DNA of 64,000 nucleotides from Mytilus trossulus (Eukaryota; Mollusca; Bivalvia; Mytilida; Mytilidae). The notes below the pieces were generated by a model. That model was not told the DNA's origin. It did not search any database and worked only from the letters and a program-made list of their open reading frames with translations. The stretch is taken from positions 12,999,578 to 13,063,577 of the forward strand of contig NC_086378.1 of assembly GCF_036588685.1 (NCBI RefSeq), in the 5' to 3' direction. A program made the position numbers and the translations under genes. Positions 1 to 13,400 of the stretch are shown one piece after another (the stretch's first letter is position 1; each line of letters begins with the position of its first letter).

Positions 1-726
1 GTTTTTTGAATCTAGGAAAATAAAATAACACTATCTTATGGTTATGATATTTTAGTAGCACTTTTCTATATAGCACTCATCAATTACATGCACTAAAACA
101 GCTAAAACATAAATTTGTGATGAGCTTATAACTTGATAAAATTAAAATGTACTGCTTAATCAACAGAGTTTAACTTTGCAAGATTGAGTAGAATACTTAT
201 TTTACGAATTATGAATAAGTGTTAAATCAACAAATTAAGAAATAAATTCCAGTTCCTTAGTACTGACTACTGAACAAATGAATACCTATGACTAACAGCC
301 TATCAGCAGCGGTATTGACTCAATGCTTACAAATATAAATTCTTCTTCATTTTACATTTAATAGATCTGCAGAAGGTTGCATTTCTGTAAAAAAAACCAA
401 AAAATAGACAATGTAATTTCCCTTTGCGGCTAAAACTGTGACACTTAACTATAAAGTTTCGTGAAAAATTATATCCTAGTATGACAAATTGATATGCACT
501 ACTATTTTATTTAAAGGTCAAAACATTGGGCTGTGCGGCACATTTTGAACATGTATATGCCCTGAACGTGTTAGAGTTTGAACTTATATTAAATTTAATA
601 CTATTTCACCATACACGTTTATTGGGAAGTTTACACTATATCAGGGCTGTACTTGAAAGTAAAGCTTTTTGTATTAATATTTGTTAAGCTTGTCGTACTT
701 CTACTTTTGATTTTTCAACCCTGTAT
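1..726. repeat. Repeat-rich stretch with an inverted repeat copy
   Basis: I see no gene here. About 415-590 is a diverged reverse-complement copy of the 3' part of the tandem unit at 3090-3249 and 3712-3870; shared landmarks are the strings around 'ggctgtgcggcaca' and 'aaaactgtgaca'. Around 255-340 there is a weaker direct match to 2295-2370 (shared 'aatgaatacct' and 'cagcagt'). Confidence 0.6.
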
Positions 727-1404
727 ACAACCGTTCCCCATGTAAAATGGAAAAATCGCCTAAAAGAAATTATCCACAATGCCTTTCAACATAAAAATGG
801 TAGCATACGCTATAAATTTATTACTTTGGGATTTCATAAGGCATATTTCGTTAATAGTGACAAATAAAAAGGTAAAGTATGCTACAGAGAAGAACAAGTG
901 GTCAGTATGCTGGAGTTCCTTATCGACACCATATTTGTTGAGTTTGGAGACTTTTCCAACAAAGTGTCGGCATTCCTATGGGAACAAACTGTGCGCCTCT
1001 TCTTGTCGACCTCTCCTTTTTTTCAATTGAATCGGAGTTCCTCCAGACACTTGTCAAAAACAAGAGGATCAAAGAAGCCAGATTATTTAATTTCACTTTC
1101 AGATATAATTTGATGATGTTCTTTCCATAAAAATTCCGAGCTTTTCTGATTGGGTTCCCCAGAACTAGAGATTAAAGAAACAAAAGACACCGCTTCCTCC
1201 GCCTCATTTTTAGATTTATATCTCGAATTTGATTTACACAGTCATTTCAGTACCAGAATCTATGACAAACGAGACGATTTTAATTTTGAAATTATAAATT
1301 TCCCCCACCTTAGTAGCAACATACCAACTTCACCTGCATATGGGATATATATTTCTCAACTTTTCGATATTCAAGAGCTTTCATTTGTCTTTGTTCTATT
1401 ATAA
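727..1404 (+). pseudogene. Decayed reverse transcriptase fragment, retroelement of unassigned clade
   Basis: Pieces of a reverse transcriptase can be read in several + frames with stops and frameshifts between them. They include MLEFLIDTIFVEFGDF near 906-953, a disrupted GIPMGTN-like RT motif near 980-990, FDDVLSI (the catalytic YIDD-type motif, first residue changed) near 1109-1130, and YDKRDDFNFEIINFPHL near 1261-1312. I recognise this from an abundant family of RT-containing proteins in bivalves and corals, but I cannot place the clade (Penelope-like is one option). The copy is dead. Another piece of the same family lies at 52165-52380. Confidence 0.6.
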
Positions 1405-1504
1405 ATATTACTTTTACTGTTGAATGGTTATTTGTGATATCCGTTTGACGTGGCTCGGTACTTATACATCTCGTCAATGTGTGTGCATTGGCTTTCATTT
1501 TTTT

Positions 1505-2245
1505 GTGGTTTGTTTTGTATATGCGACTTTTTGTATTTCTTTTGTTCTTATTACGTGACTCTGTACTTTAAAATATACCGTCAGTATTATTTTGGTCTAT
1601 TATATGTCATTATGATATATTTCTATTATGAATTACTATATACGTTGAACCACAAACGACAAAATCATTCAATCGCGTAGTGGAATTATCTATTTTTGGA
1701 TTCTCATAAATTCTACCTATAACTTTTGGACTAGTTTAAATCTCGGTCTATTTCTGTAATTTGTTCTTACATACTTTTGATTTTTTAACTCTGTATGCTT
1801 ACATTGCCTATGTAAATTTTAAAACTGTTTGTATGCACATTGAACGACAAATTTATGTGACGTATACAAATTTTATGACGTCAGACACTCAAGTCAATCC
1901 ATGTGTTCGTAGATAGATGTTTTTGTGTTTTGTTAAATTGTCCCTTTTAAAATTGTTATGCGATGATGACTGATGTTCCCATATTTTGACTACTTTATTA
2001 ATTGTGACTGTTTATTTAACGCATCATGTAAATATAACGGAATTTGATGAGATGGTTATTAAAGAGAGAGGGTTAGCGCTATAGAACGAGGTTTAATCCA
2101 CCATTTTCTACATTTGAAAATGCCTGTACTAAGTCAGGAATATGACATTTCTTGTCTATACGTTTTTGATGCGTTTTGTTATTTGATTTTGCCATGTGAT
2201 TATGGACTTTCCGTATTGAGTTCAGCATTTTTGTGATTTTACTTT
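1505..2245 (+). repeat. Long interspersed repeat, copy 1 (3' region following the RT fragment)
   Basis: This ~740-bp segment recurs in the same orientation at 26588-27325, with blocks such as 'gttttgtatatgcgacttt' and 'atttctattatgaa' shared. Its right half (from 'acgcatcatgtaaatataac' to 'ttcagcatttttgtgattt') also occurs inverted at about 5150-5420 and 58765-58960, and in more diverged form elsewhere. It directly follows the decayed RT, as at 52-53 kb, so it may be the 3' untranslated region of that retroelement. Confidence 0.7.
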
Positions 2246-2626
2246 CTACTAACGGTTAGTACGGTTAGTACTAATTAAGGAAGAATTTTTGGCTCCAGAG
2301 AACTAACTACTGAGCCAATGAATACCTCGGTTTTGTAGCCCATAATGTCAGCAGTAGTATAAACTCAATTCATTCGAATATATTTTTTTCTAATTTTAAG
2401 TTTGGTGTCTCTGAAGCTCTTGTTATAGATCAGAACATAAATTACAAGAAAAGATGGTCAAATACAGAGTGTTTTGATGAACTCCTTAAAAAAATGAAAT
2501 CTATTTGTTTGAGTTGCGACACTAGGGAAATGAGTCAGATGAAGCCAAAAAACGTTAATCGGTACCTAAGACATGAACGTGCAAACAAACAAAACCGAAA
2601 AAAACCGTCGTGATCAAATTCAGAAA

Positions 2627-3249
2627 AAAAACTCTCACAATGAGAGGCGAAAAATACCTAAAAGTCTTTCAAACTCCCACTTCGAAAAATACATAAAACA
2701 CTTGGACTTTGATCTTGCAAAACACAATAGTAACTTTCAAGTACAATGTATTGGACTACTAGTTCGTTTTTTATCTTAATGCTAACATATCATTAACGTA
2801 ATCAAATAATTTACAATGTTCTTCTACTTCTAGGTTGCCCTTTCCAAATACAGCTGATTCTCAAATCACGCCTCTTTGTTTGGGGGGAAGGGGGGGGGGG
2901 TATGATATTTATTAGTAATTTGATTTGTTGAAATACTGGTTCCCAGATATGATCTCTTTGATTCATCTCATAGAAATATAATTTGGTACAGTTACCTGAA
3001 TAAAAGCATTCTATTGCGAGGGAAAATGTATTCTGAAGTAGGCAAAGAAAGTACAAATGTACGGTTAGAACACAATTCAAGTAAAAGTTAAAACTCTAAC
3101 AAATTCAGGGCATATAAATGTTGAAAATATGCCGCACAGCCCTATGTTTTGACCTTTTGAATAAACTAATGAATTCGAGAATAAAACAATTCACGAAACG
3201 TCATAGTATTAGTGTCACAGTTTTAACCGCACAAGGAGTTCCCATGGGA
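2627..3249 (+). repeat. Tandem duplication, unit 1 of 2 (~622 bp)
   Basis: The segment is repeated immediately afterwards at 3250-3870 with very few differences: a longer T-run, a shorter G-run and single substitutions. Both units end in 'aaggagttcccatggga'. The 89- and 69-codon open frames on the minus strand are two copies of the same spurious reading frame; I see no evidence that they are genes. Confidence 0.9.
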
Positions 3250-3870
3250 AAAAATCTCTCACAATGAGAGGCGAAAAATACCTAAAAGTCTTTCAAACTC
3301 CCACTTCGAAAAATACATAAAACACTTGGACTTTGATCTTGCAAAACACAATAGTAACTTTCAAGTACAATGTATTGGACTACTAGTTCGTTTTTTTTTA
3401 TCTTAATGCTAACATATCATTAACGTAATCAAATAATTTACAATGTTCTTCTACTTCTAGGTTGCCCTTTCCAAATACAGCTGATTCTCAAATCACGCCT
3501 CTTTGTTTGGGGGGAGGGGGGGTATGATATTTATTAGTAATTTGATTTGTTGAAATACTGGTTCCCAGATATGATCTCTTTGATTCATCTCATAGAAATA
3601 TAATTTGGTACAGTTACCTGAATAAAAGCATTCTATTGCGAGGGAAAATGTATTCTGAAGTAGGCAAAGAAAGTACAAATGTACGGTTAGAACACAATTC
3701 AAGTAAAAGTTAAAACTCTAACAAATTCAGGGCATATAAATGTTGAAAATATGCCGCACAGCCCTATGTTTTGACCTTTGAATAAACTAATGCATTCTAG
3801 AATAAAACAATTCACGAAACGTCATAGTATTAGTGTCACAGTTTTAACCGCACAAGGAGTTCCCATGGGA
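3250..3870 (+). repeat. Tandem duplication, unit 2 of 2 (~622 bp)
   Basis: This is the near-identical second copy of 2627-3249, and the small divergence implies a recent duplication. It lies in the presumed intron upstream of the first SRCR exon seen here. Confidence 0.9.
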
Positions 3871-4272
3871 AATAGTATTGTCTATATTTATTAAATGCGA
3901 CCTGAAAGGAACTGTCTTTTCTACTTTTCCTTTACACTATGTTAAAAGAGGAAAAACGTATGACGTCAGTTGAGATTTGGATTCATTTGATTATGACATC
4001 AGTTTGAACTGCTTAAAAATAGTTTAAATTGAGATCGTCCTTTATGATATAAATATAATTTACTGTTATAAACATTTTTTTTGCATTTGCAGTTCTCTTT
4101 TTCTTAACATTCAAATTAACAAAATACAATAACAAAAGGATTTATTTTTAAGTTACTGTAGATATATTCTCTCATTCAAGTAGCTCGGGACCATTATATT
4201 TTGACGAGATGAGGATTAGAAATTATATCTCGTTTAACTGCTAATACAACACTTAAATATGATTTATTTTAG

Positions 4273-4439
4273 TGCGTTGCAGGCATTTCAAAAGTCTCAT
4301 TTCGGACAGGGAAATGGTTACATTATCTTGAGTCATTTACATTGCACTGGGCACGAGACAAATGTTGACAATTGTGGATCAGCAGGATGGTACAACACTA
4401 ACTGTGATCATGCAGAGGATGCCGGGGTAGCATGCTTAG
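4273..4439 (+). CDS. SRCR domain 1, second-half exon
   Basis: The exon reads (S)ALQAFQKSHFGQGNG...LHCTGHE...CGSAGWYNTNCDHAEDAGVACL(G). The acceptor is 'ttttag' before 4273 and the donor 'gtaaga' starts at 4440. The alternative AG at 4281-4282 would break the phase shared by the other SRCR exons, so 4273 was chosen. Its partner first-half exon is not in the window. Confidence 0.85.
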
Positions 4440-7400
4440 GTAAGACTATAAATCTAATTAAATTACGGAACTATACAATTCCGACATTTACTCAATAACA
4501 TGAATATGATCGAAGATAAGTATGTTTACATTTACTAACTGAAAATAACATTTAATCCGGACCACACCAGTCATTTACAGTTTAAAAATAGAAGTATATA
4601 TAGAAAAAAATTGTTGGCTCTGCATTGGGGTGAATAATATTCAACTTCGCTGTGTACGTATGTCCGTCTTTCAAATGAAATGGTGTCTCAAAGTCTAAAA
4701 ATCAGAGCTTCCTAAAATTTGTAATTTGAAAAATTGAAAAAAAGAAAACGACAATCCATAGATTACATGCATCCGAAATGCGGGTTTCTAGGTTTAACCT
4801 CATCGGGAACGCTCCAGGCTGAATATTTGAAAGCCACGAGTGTACAAGAACTAAAAGGATTGTGAGGTATAAGAATAAAGGGAACTTATTGTTTTTTAAT
4901 TAAATCCATCTATGTTCATCGTTGCTGGCAGGAGTTGAAACATTGTTTTTTTGGTAGTTACAAAATGAATAAAAGGGCGTTAAAGACCCTGAGTTGGTCG
5001 TTAACATTCACACATACAGCTTTTCATAATTTACCATACAAACCACAATAATTATTAACTGATTTTACCTTAAACTGATTTCATAAATGCTTTAATTCGA
5101 TTTTTTTTGGCATGCTTTTCTAGTTATTCTTCGATAATTTCGTCAAAAGTAAAATCACAAAAATACTGAACTCAGAGGAAAATCAATTTGGAAAGTCCAT
5201 AATCACATGGCAAAATCAAAAAAACAAAACGCATCAAAAACGAATGGACAAGAAAAGTCATATTCCTGACTTGGTACAGGCATTTTCAAATGTAGAAAAT
5301 GGTGGATTAAACCTGGTTCTATAGCGCTAACCCTCTCACTTTAATAACAGTCTCATCAAATTCCGTTACATTTACATGATGCGTTAAATAAACAGTCACA
5401 ATCAATAAAATAGTCAAAATATGGGAACATCAGTCTTCAAATGAGAACGTCACATCGAGCCCATCAATTCAAAATATAAACGTAAACAAATACATTGTAC
5501 TTCCGGACAGTCCAGTTACTACTAGTACCACATTTATTTACTGTTTTCAATTTGTGTAGTTTTGTTTATTTGATTTGTTGTCTGATAAGCTAAATTTACT
5601 CCTTTAACATTTCTAATCAACCAAAATTATGAGTTTAAAACGATGGTCATGTTTCCATATGTGTATAATGAAGGAAGATGTGGTATGATTGCCGATGAGA
5701 CAACTATCCACAAAAGACCAAAATGACACAAACATTAACAATTAAAGGTCACCGTACGGCCTTCAACAATGAGCAAAGCCCATACCGAATATATTCAGCT
5801 ATAAAAGGCCCCGATAAGAAAATGTAAAACAATTCAAGCGAGAAAACTAACGGCCATATTTATGTAAAATAATGAACGAAAAACAAATATGTAACACATA
5901 AACAAACGACAACCACTGAATTACAGGCTCCTGACTTGGGACAGGCACATACATAAATAATGTGGCGGGGTTAAACATGTTAGAGAGATCCCAACCCTGT
6001 TTTACTAAATGTAAAAGACATGATTTAATACAGCAAATGCGTATAGATGTGTCAAGTTTAAATTTTATCAATTTAATAATTCTCTTGTAACAACCTTCAT
6101 TCTGTATTAAACTTCACTAAATAATACTAGTCTCATGTACGTTATAATGTATGCCTTGTAAAACCTTTACTGTGAAAGTATAAAGAATACAAAACTCATA
6201 ATTAAAGTGCAAAGCTACACCACAACGCCGCTGCTATGTTTATTAAATATGTTACACATGAACATTCATAAACACATTATACACAACTATATACTTCACA
6301 CAATATGATACCAAAAAGAAAAAAAACCAACCCTCCAGTCCTATCAATCCTATATATAATTAATTGAAAAAAGGGGGGACTTTTAGAATAAATTAAAATT
6401 TACAAAGTATTTAGAAAGAGGACCGACCGCTTTTGCTGTCGTGCTGAATGACCGAAACCCCCGTTTCGGCGGGAAACTGACCACACGATAGGTACGACAC
6501 CTATATACATCATGAACAGACAAGAGAAAATAATTTCACTCTAATTCACTGCGTTCAACCGTATGAAATTATATCGTTAATGATTTCATACCTTTGGTTT
6601 TTATGCTTGAATCGTGACCGACAGATTACTGTGCAGAAGATAACTGAATCGTTATTACGATAATTTTCAACCAACCCGTTACTCAATTTTATTTGTTTTA
6701 CACACACATTTGCTGTTTTGCACTAAATAACATAACTCATATTAAAGGGATACATAAACATTAACTTGATATTAAATTTTGTTTATCGTTATTTATTTAT
6801 TTGGGTTTTGGAAATTTTAACTATGGATTATTGCTCTGCGTCTCGTATAAAAATCAATTGGTAAAGTTGGTAAATGAGATATTTGATGAAATTTTAAGTT
6901 GATGCCTTATTCTTACTGATCATGATAACAGGAGTAGTGGTGTACTCAGAAAACTTGTTTAACCATACCTCATGTATATGTATTATGTCGAGTCAAGAAT
7001 CTAACCAATATTGATACACAGAGCGTTGATTTTTGTTTGACATTAAAGACCGTATGTTAATTCTTATATGCAGTACTTTCGTTACTTTTGGTGTTCATCT
7101 ACAATTACTGATGTGTTCCTATCTTCCCAAGATATTTACGACTCTACTGTTGATCATGCCGGGACACATTTTAATCTTTCTTTTAAAGGAAATCAAAGAA
7201 ATGAAACAGTTCAAGGTAATGTCAATAAAATCGCAAGTATTTGACACGGTAAGTGATAGCTTAACTACTTGGAGAAGATCCGAACTGACCACATATATCC
7301 GAGTCAACAGAATTTTCAGATCCACCTTTACATGTAAGATAATAGCTCAAAAAGATCAGGATCCAAAATATAATATCCTTTTAGTCCATTAATAGATTGG

Positions 7401-10400
7401 ATATTTGGCCGTTTTTATAAGAGTTTTTGCTTGATGTAGATACTACTGTTTCTATTTTTTTTTTATAGGATATATAATCTAAAGGGACTAGAAGATTCCC
7501 TTGAACAATGTAGTAGTCTTTAAATATATGTAGATTGAACCTTAGTTGGTACAAAAATGCCCGTTTTAAGAAAACAGTAATTAAATGTCATAGATTTAGC
7601 ATTTGTATGTGCGTCACTGATGAGTCTTATGTAGACGAAACGCGCGTCTGGAGTACTAAATTTTATTCCTGGTAGATTTGTTAATTATTGTACAATGCAA
7701 CGCATAGTGTTAATTAAGATGTTCTACAAAAACAATGCGAAAGTAATTGATAAAATAGTACCACCTTTTTCGTCGAATGTCCGTAGATTTGTATTTTCTT
7801 TCTTATTATTTTAACAAGTATAAAAAATTGACTTTTATTTGCATTTAATTTTATTGTTGAGGTGTAAGACTAGTAGGAGGAAAGGGACCATTTGAAGGAA
7901 CCATAGAATTGAATATTAATGGTGTATGGGGTACAGTGTGTGACCATGATTTTGATATACATGATGGAAATGTTATATGTCGTATGGCAGGGTATCCGAG
8001 GTAGTTTAATGACTGCATAATTGTTATTGTTTATATAATATCTAGTGTGGGAAACATATTGCTTTTTTTACGCTTTCCAAATTAGCATGGTTAAATTTAT
8101 CATAAATAGAGCAAACACTAACATATCTGTCATATAAAAATTAACGTGTTTTGTCGATCAGATTAAGTAAGGTTTGTCTACCGATTGATAAAGGCATTGA
8201 AGTACAATATTTAACCAACTTTATTTCGTTGTATTTCATTTTTTGGTGTTGACATAAATCATTTGACACGTTAACATATTGCAGATTCACATTTTACGGA
8301 CTTCATCAGCAGGCTACCGTTTCACAAAAAAATGTACGAATTACGTTTACAATTTAACTAATAAGTACGATAAAATTCTTCTTACGGATTGTTTATGAAA
8401 CAGTTAAATACTAACGATTCAGTAACTTTTACAGATTGAATCAGAGATTTTGACATTTTGAGTGTGCATTCGCAGAATCAAGTTTATTGTGAATTACTCA
8501 GTTTTTATTTGTAATTTAGATTTTACTCTTCATAATTGAAAAACTAACTTACTGTCGCAGTATACCTTTATGATTCAATCTGAATTTGATGTTGTCAGAA
8601 ATATGTGACTCTACTATATTCATTTTTTTTTGGGAAAGTTTGACAACAATTTATGATGAAGAAACAATGAAAACAACTGAAGTTTTAGATGCAAGGTTCC
8701 TTTTCGTTTAAATACTATTTCTCTAACATGTATAACTCCTTTTTTTTACGTTTCAGAGCAATACATACATTTGGACAAGCTTACTTTGGCCAAGGTAAAG
8801 GTTCTATTATGTTAAGTAATTTGGACTGCAGTGGTTTTGAAGATAGTTTGGAGAGTTGTAATTCAGCAGGGTGGTACAAACATACTTGCGACCATTCGGA
8901 AGATGCCGGAGTTGAATGCTTAGGTAATGATAGATTTACATTTAATCTTAAATCTTGAATACAAGTTATCTGCAATAGAAATGATAGATGATTAATTTCT
9001 CCATTTATAGTTTATAGGCGATAAATTAGTTAATGCTGTAGATAAGTACGACAATAAATGTTATGTTGGTTTCTTTGTTATATATTTTTTTGCAAATATC
9101 TGAGCACTTCCATTTATAAAATAATAAAAAAAAAGAAAACAGATTTCATTTTAAGTATATTTGGTTAGCTTTTATTAAGAGAGTATTGATTGGACCATAG
9201 TGTCAGTAGAAGAGGAAAACATGGCATCAAATACGGAATGCAACCCCGATGTCATTACTCCTTACATATCTGTTAACATAACATAAAGTTTCCTTGGCAT
9301 ATGTGTATAGCTCAACGTTGAGAGTTGTCAACGGACATCGAGGGTCAGTTATGGTTCATCATGCAAAATCATAGCACGTTATATTCGTTTACATACTAAA
9401 ATGGGTCGAAAAAATATACCCTTGATTTTGACAGGAAATTAATCGAACACTTCATTTTAGTAAAAAAAAGATATGAGTCATAAACATATATCTAATGAGT
9501 TCCAATGCACCATTTGTATATGGTGTTTCTGTAGATCATTTTGGAAACTTGATGTTGTATGATCACATATACTAAAGCTTGTACACATGATAAAAAGTGA
9601 AAGCATGGTTGGTTAGCTTGCAGTGTTGTTTTGATTTGTTATATGAAATCAAATGTTATCTGGAATTTTGTCTTTAGTACAGGACAAGAGAAAACTTGAC
9701 TCATCATATATAATTCTTCAGAAAAAACTAAACAATTTGAGACTAATAGGCAAAACATAATGTTGGTACATTTGTATAATGAAAAACTACACATGCATAT
9801 TTGTCCATGTATGTATACTCCTTTGTTATAATTCATGATATTTCAGTGAAATATTGTAAAAAGATAAATATTCTGATAGAACGGAGTCTCAAAAACACAT
9901 TTTTATTAAAAGAAAATTGCCTTGAAATATGACTCCACCACTAGCCATACTCGGTGATCTGGGGAGCTTTTAGGTTTATATTAGTAATATAGTGATAATG
10001 ATTCGGCGCCGGCGTTATCTGATTTCTTCTAAGCTTTATACTTTAGAAGGTAGAAATCCTGGATGTTTCTTACTTTTTATGTAGATGCCTCATATTATAA
10101 AGTAATTACTTGAAAAAAATTTAGATTTTTTGTAATGTTAATTTCTTTCTTATAATGAGCAAGAAGATAACTTTAGTTAGTATATGCGTACCTTGTTAAA
10201 TCCTCAGGCATATCTGACAGATTTCAAATGAGTTCGTCCTCATTTCATAGATGAGTGAACAAGGTTAAGTTTTCGTGGTCAAGTCCATATAACAGATACT
10301 ATAAGCAAAAGATCTATTATAGTTGGTGTATGGCATACTTGTAAGGTGAACATGGCCATCGGGCATGTGTCGTCTGACCTTGACCTCATTTTCATATTTC

Positions 10401-13400
10401 AGTGATCAAGGTATTTTTTTTGTGTTTTTTGTTCTTTATTATACTATATGCAATATGTCAACTATATGTACATGTCAGTCTCTCAGTTTTTTTTTTTTGA
10501 CATTAATTTCATTTTCACGGTTCATTGATCGATGTTAAGTTTTGATGTATGGTTTGTTTTTGTCTAAAAATATACAAAAGGTCAAATATATTTGTTTTAT
10601 GGAAGGATTATAAAGGGTACTCTCTCTTACATGGTTCATCTACCTGAGTCTGCGGCTATACTTGCGGTCGGGAGGTTAATCGGGTTAGTTATACGTTTGT
10701 AAAGAGTAAAAACGTTCAATTTAATGTTAAATATACAGATTTTTGTCATATGATAAGAACGAAATCCAATGAAGTGTCACTTTGCTAAAATGATATATAT
10801 CATAGAACATTTTCCACCTGTAAAACATGTCATAGTCTGTTATGGCATGGTATTGGTTGCAAAAATTCGATATTTTTCATTTAAATGAAATAATTTTTTT
10901 CGTTTGAATGGTATATTTGTTTTCATTTAGATGCATTTTTTATATTTAAATGGTATAATTTTTCATCTAAATGATATATTTTTCATTTAAATGCAATATT
11001 TTTTATTTAAATGGTATAATTTTTCATTCAAATGGTGCAATTTTCATTCATGTGCAATATTTTTCATTCATTTGGTATAACAAATCATTTTTATGCAATA
11101 TTTTTTTATTCCATTGGTATATTTGTTTTTATATTTACATATATAAGCAATAATAGCATTAGGAAAATTTCTTTGACGTCTCAAGGTCAAATTTGCAACA
11201 ACGTTTGTGATTGGTCGAAAATTGATTGGATTTCTCCTCTTTGTTTCTAACCATGGGTGACCAATGATAAAAAAAAACTGCTTCAGAATTTCGCCGCTCT
11301 AACTAATTCTGACGTTCGTGCGAGCCCTGCACTGGCTGTTTTTATTAAAATCTTGTGGTCCTGACTAGTATTTCTATTGCAAATTTTCGATGGTCACAAC
11401 GTTCGGGCCACTTTTCACAAACTTCCATTGTATATAGATATATATGCAACTATACCTTTTTAAATAGATTAGACTTTAAATGGTTTTACTCTGGTCATTG
11501 TTTGGGGCCCTTTATGAATTTCTTTTTGGTTTGAGTCAGAGATCCGTGTTGAAGACCGTGCTTTGACCTATAATGGTTTACATTTGAAAATTTGACTTGG
11601 ATGAAGAGTTGTCTCACCGGCACAAACAACATCTTCTTACATCTATATACAACGTAAACTAGAAGTTTCTTAGATTGTTTTCTTTTGTTTTAAATTCTTT
11701 GCCGCGCGTTGTGTAGTGTTTGAGAGCTCAATCTTAAAGAACAAGATTTATTTCAGTTCTATTTGTAATTAACTTTGAACGAATTTCCAGTTATTGCAAT
11801 TACTCTTATGTTGGTGCTTTGTGTCAGTTGTATTACAATTAGTTTGTTTGTGTGTGTCTCCTTCCGATCTTCTGAGTTAATCTAATTGCAACTGATTGTA
11901 CAGGTTGTTATTCTACTGTACTGTTATACGCCTTTCCGGGATTAGGTGGAGGATTTTGGATTCCGCTAACATGTTTAACCCCGCCACATCCTGTATGTAT
12001 GTGCTTGTCCCAAGTCACGAGCATGTATTTCAGTGGTTGCCGTTTGTTGCATTGTTATATGCAATTGTGTTCGTTCAAATGTTTGTACATTAATTCGGTC
12101 GTAAGTTTTCTCGATTGAATGTTTTACATTTGTGATTTCGGGGCCTTTTATAGCCGACTATGCGATGTATGCTTAGCTTATTGTCGAAGGCCGTACGGTG
12201 ACTTATAGCTGTTGATTTCTGTGTCATTTGGTCTTTTGTGGAGAGTTGTTTCATTTGCATTCATACCACACCTGTAGTTTAGTGGTTGTCGTTGGTTCAT
12301 GTATCGACTCATATTTGATATTTTGTAAATTGTTTTGTTATGTATAATTAGGCTGTTAGTTTTTTCGTTTGATTTTTTACATTTTCATATCGAGCCTTTT
12401 ATAGACGACTTTACAGTATCAGGTTTTTGTCATTGTTGCAGGCCTTACGATTGTCTATAACTGTTTACATCCATTTCATATTTGAACTTCGTTGGATTGG
12501 TTGCAATCACATTCCATCTCTTCGTTTTTATATTATATACCCGACTTCTGAATTCGTGTTTTCATGAACAAGCATGACATATTTGTCATTTGTTAACATT
12601 AATAAACTTGTGTTAAATAAGAGTCATTCTGTATTTGTTTATTTGTTCGGGTGGGAGACAGAAAGATTTCATATATGAATATGATTACCTGGTAAGAGCT
12701 GAAAAAAGATACCAAAGGGACAGTCAAACTCATAAATCTGTAACCGGAGAGCACGTATCTACTCTACAAATTCATATCGTCACCACCGGGATTCGAACCC
12801 CGGTCGTCTGGGTGACAGTCAGTGCTTTAACCCACTGAGCCAAAGAATCGCTTCCCTAGCTCAGTTGATAAAGACTGGCTATATATGTTCTACCTGTACT
12901 AAGGGGAAGCAACCCCGCTACAAATCTAAAACAAACTGACAACGTCATGGCTAAAAATGAAAAAGACAAACAGAAAACCAATAGTACACATGACACAACA
13001 TACACAACTAAAGAATAAACAACACGAACCCCACCAAAAACTAGGGGTGATCACAGGTGTTCCAGAAGGGTAAGCAGATCCTGCTCCACATGTGGCACCC
13101 GTCGTGTTGCTTATGTGATTACAAATCCGGTAAATAGTCTAATTCAGTAGGTCACATTCATGAAAGGGAAGGGAATTGTAGTTACGACGTAAGGAACATA
13201 TCCGATATCATTTGTGAAACGGTTATTCCATAACGGTCAAGCAACTCGTGATGGCGTCCGTAAAATTTACGAAGGGATGATTTTTATTTTCTTTTTCCTC
13301 TTGTTTTTCTTATTGCCATTCAAAACTCTCAACAGACCAATTAACAAACCGTGTTGTATACATCCACCCTATTAAAAGACCAGTTTTTTTTTTTAATTCA

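Larger units (their letters stand above)
4440..7861 (+). other. Intron between SRCR domains 1 and 2, holding repeats
   Basis: I see no coding exon here. It contains a minus-oriented copy of the long interspersed repeat (about 5150-5420), a common mussel interspersed repeat (5655-6000, listed separately) and a hammerhead motif (7611-7656). The ORF at 7033-7392 shows no recognisable domain. At 6421-6490 there is a short GC-richer stretch of unknown nature. Confidence 0.6.

Noticed and set aside
2811..3702. Duplicated minus-strand ORFs suggesting a gene pair
   Set aside because: The frame is open only by chance within the tandem duplication; there is no domain, and homopolymer length changes alter its N-terminus between copies.
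12777..12848. Functional tRNA gene
   Set aside because: A and B boxes are present, but the acceptor stem does not pair well and SINE body sequence follows directly.
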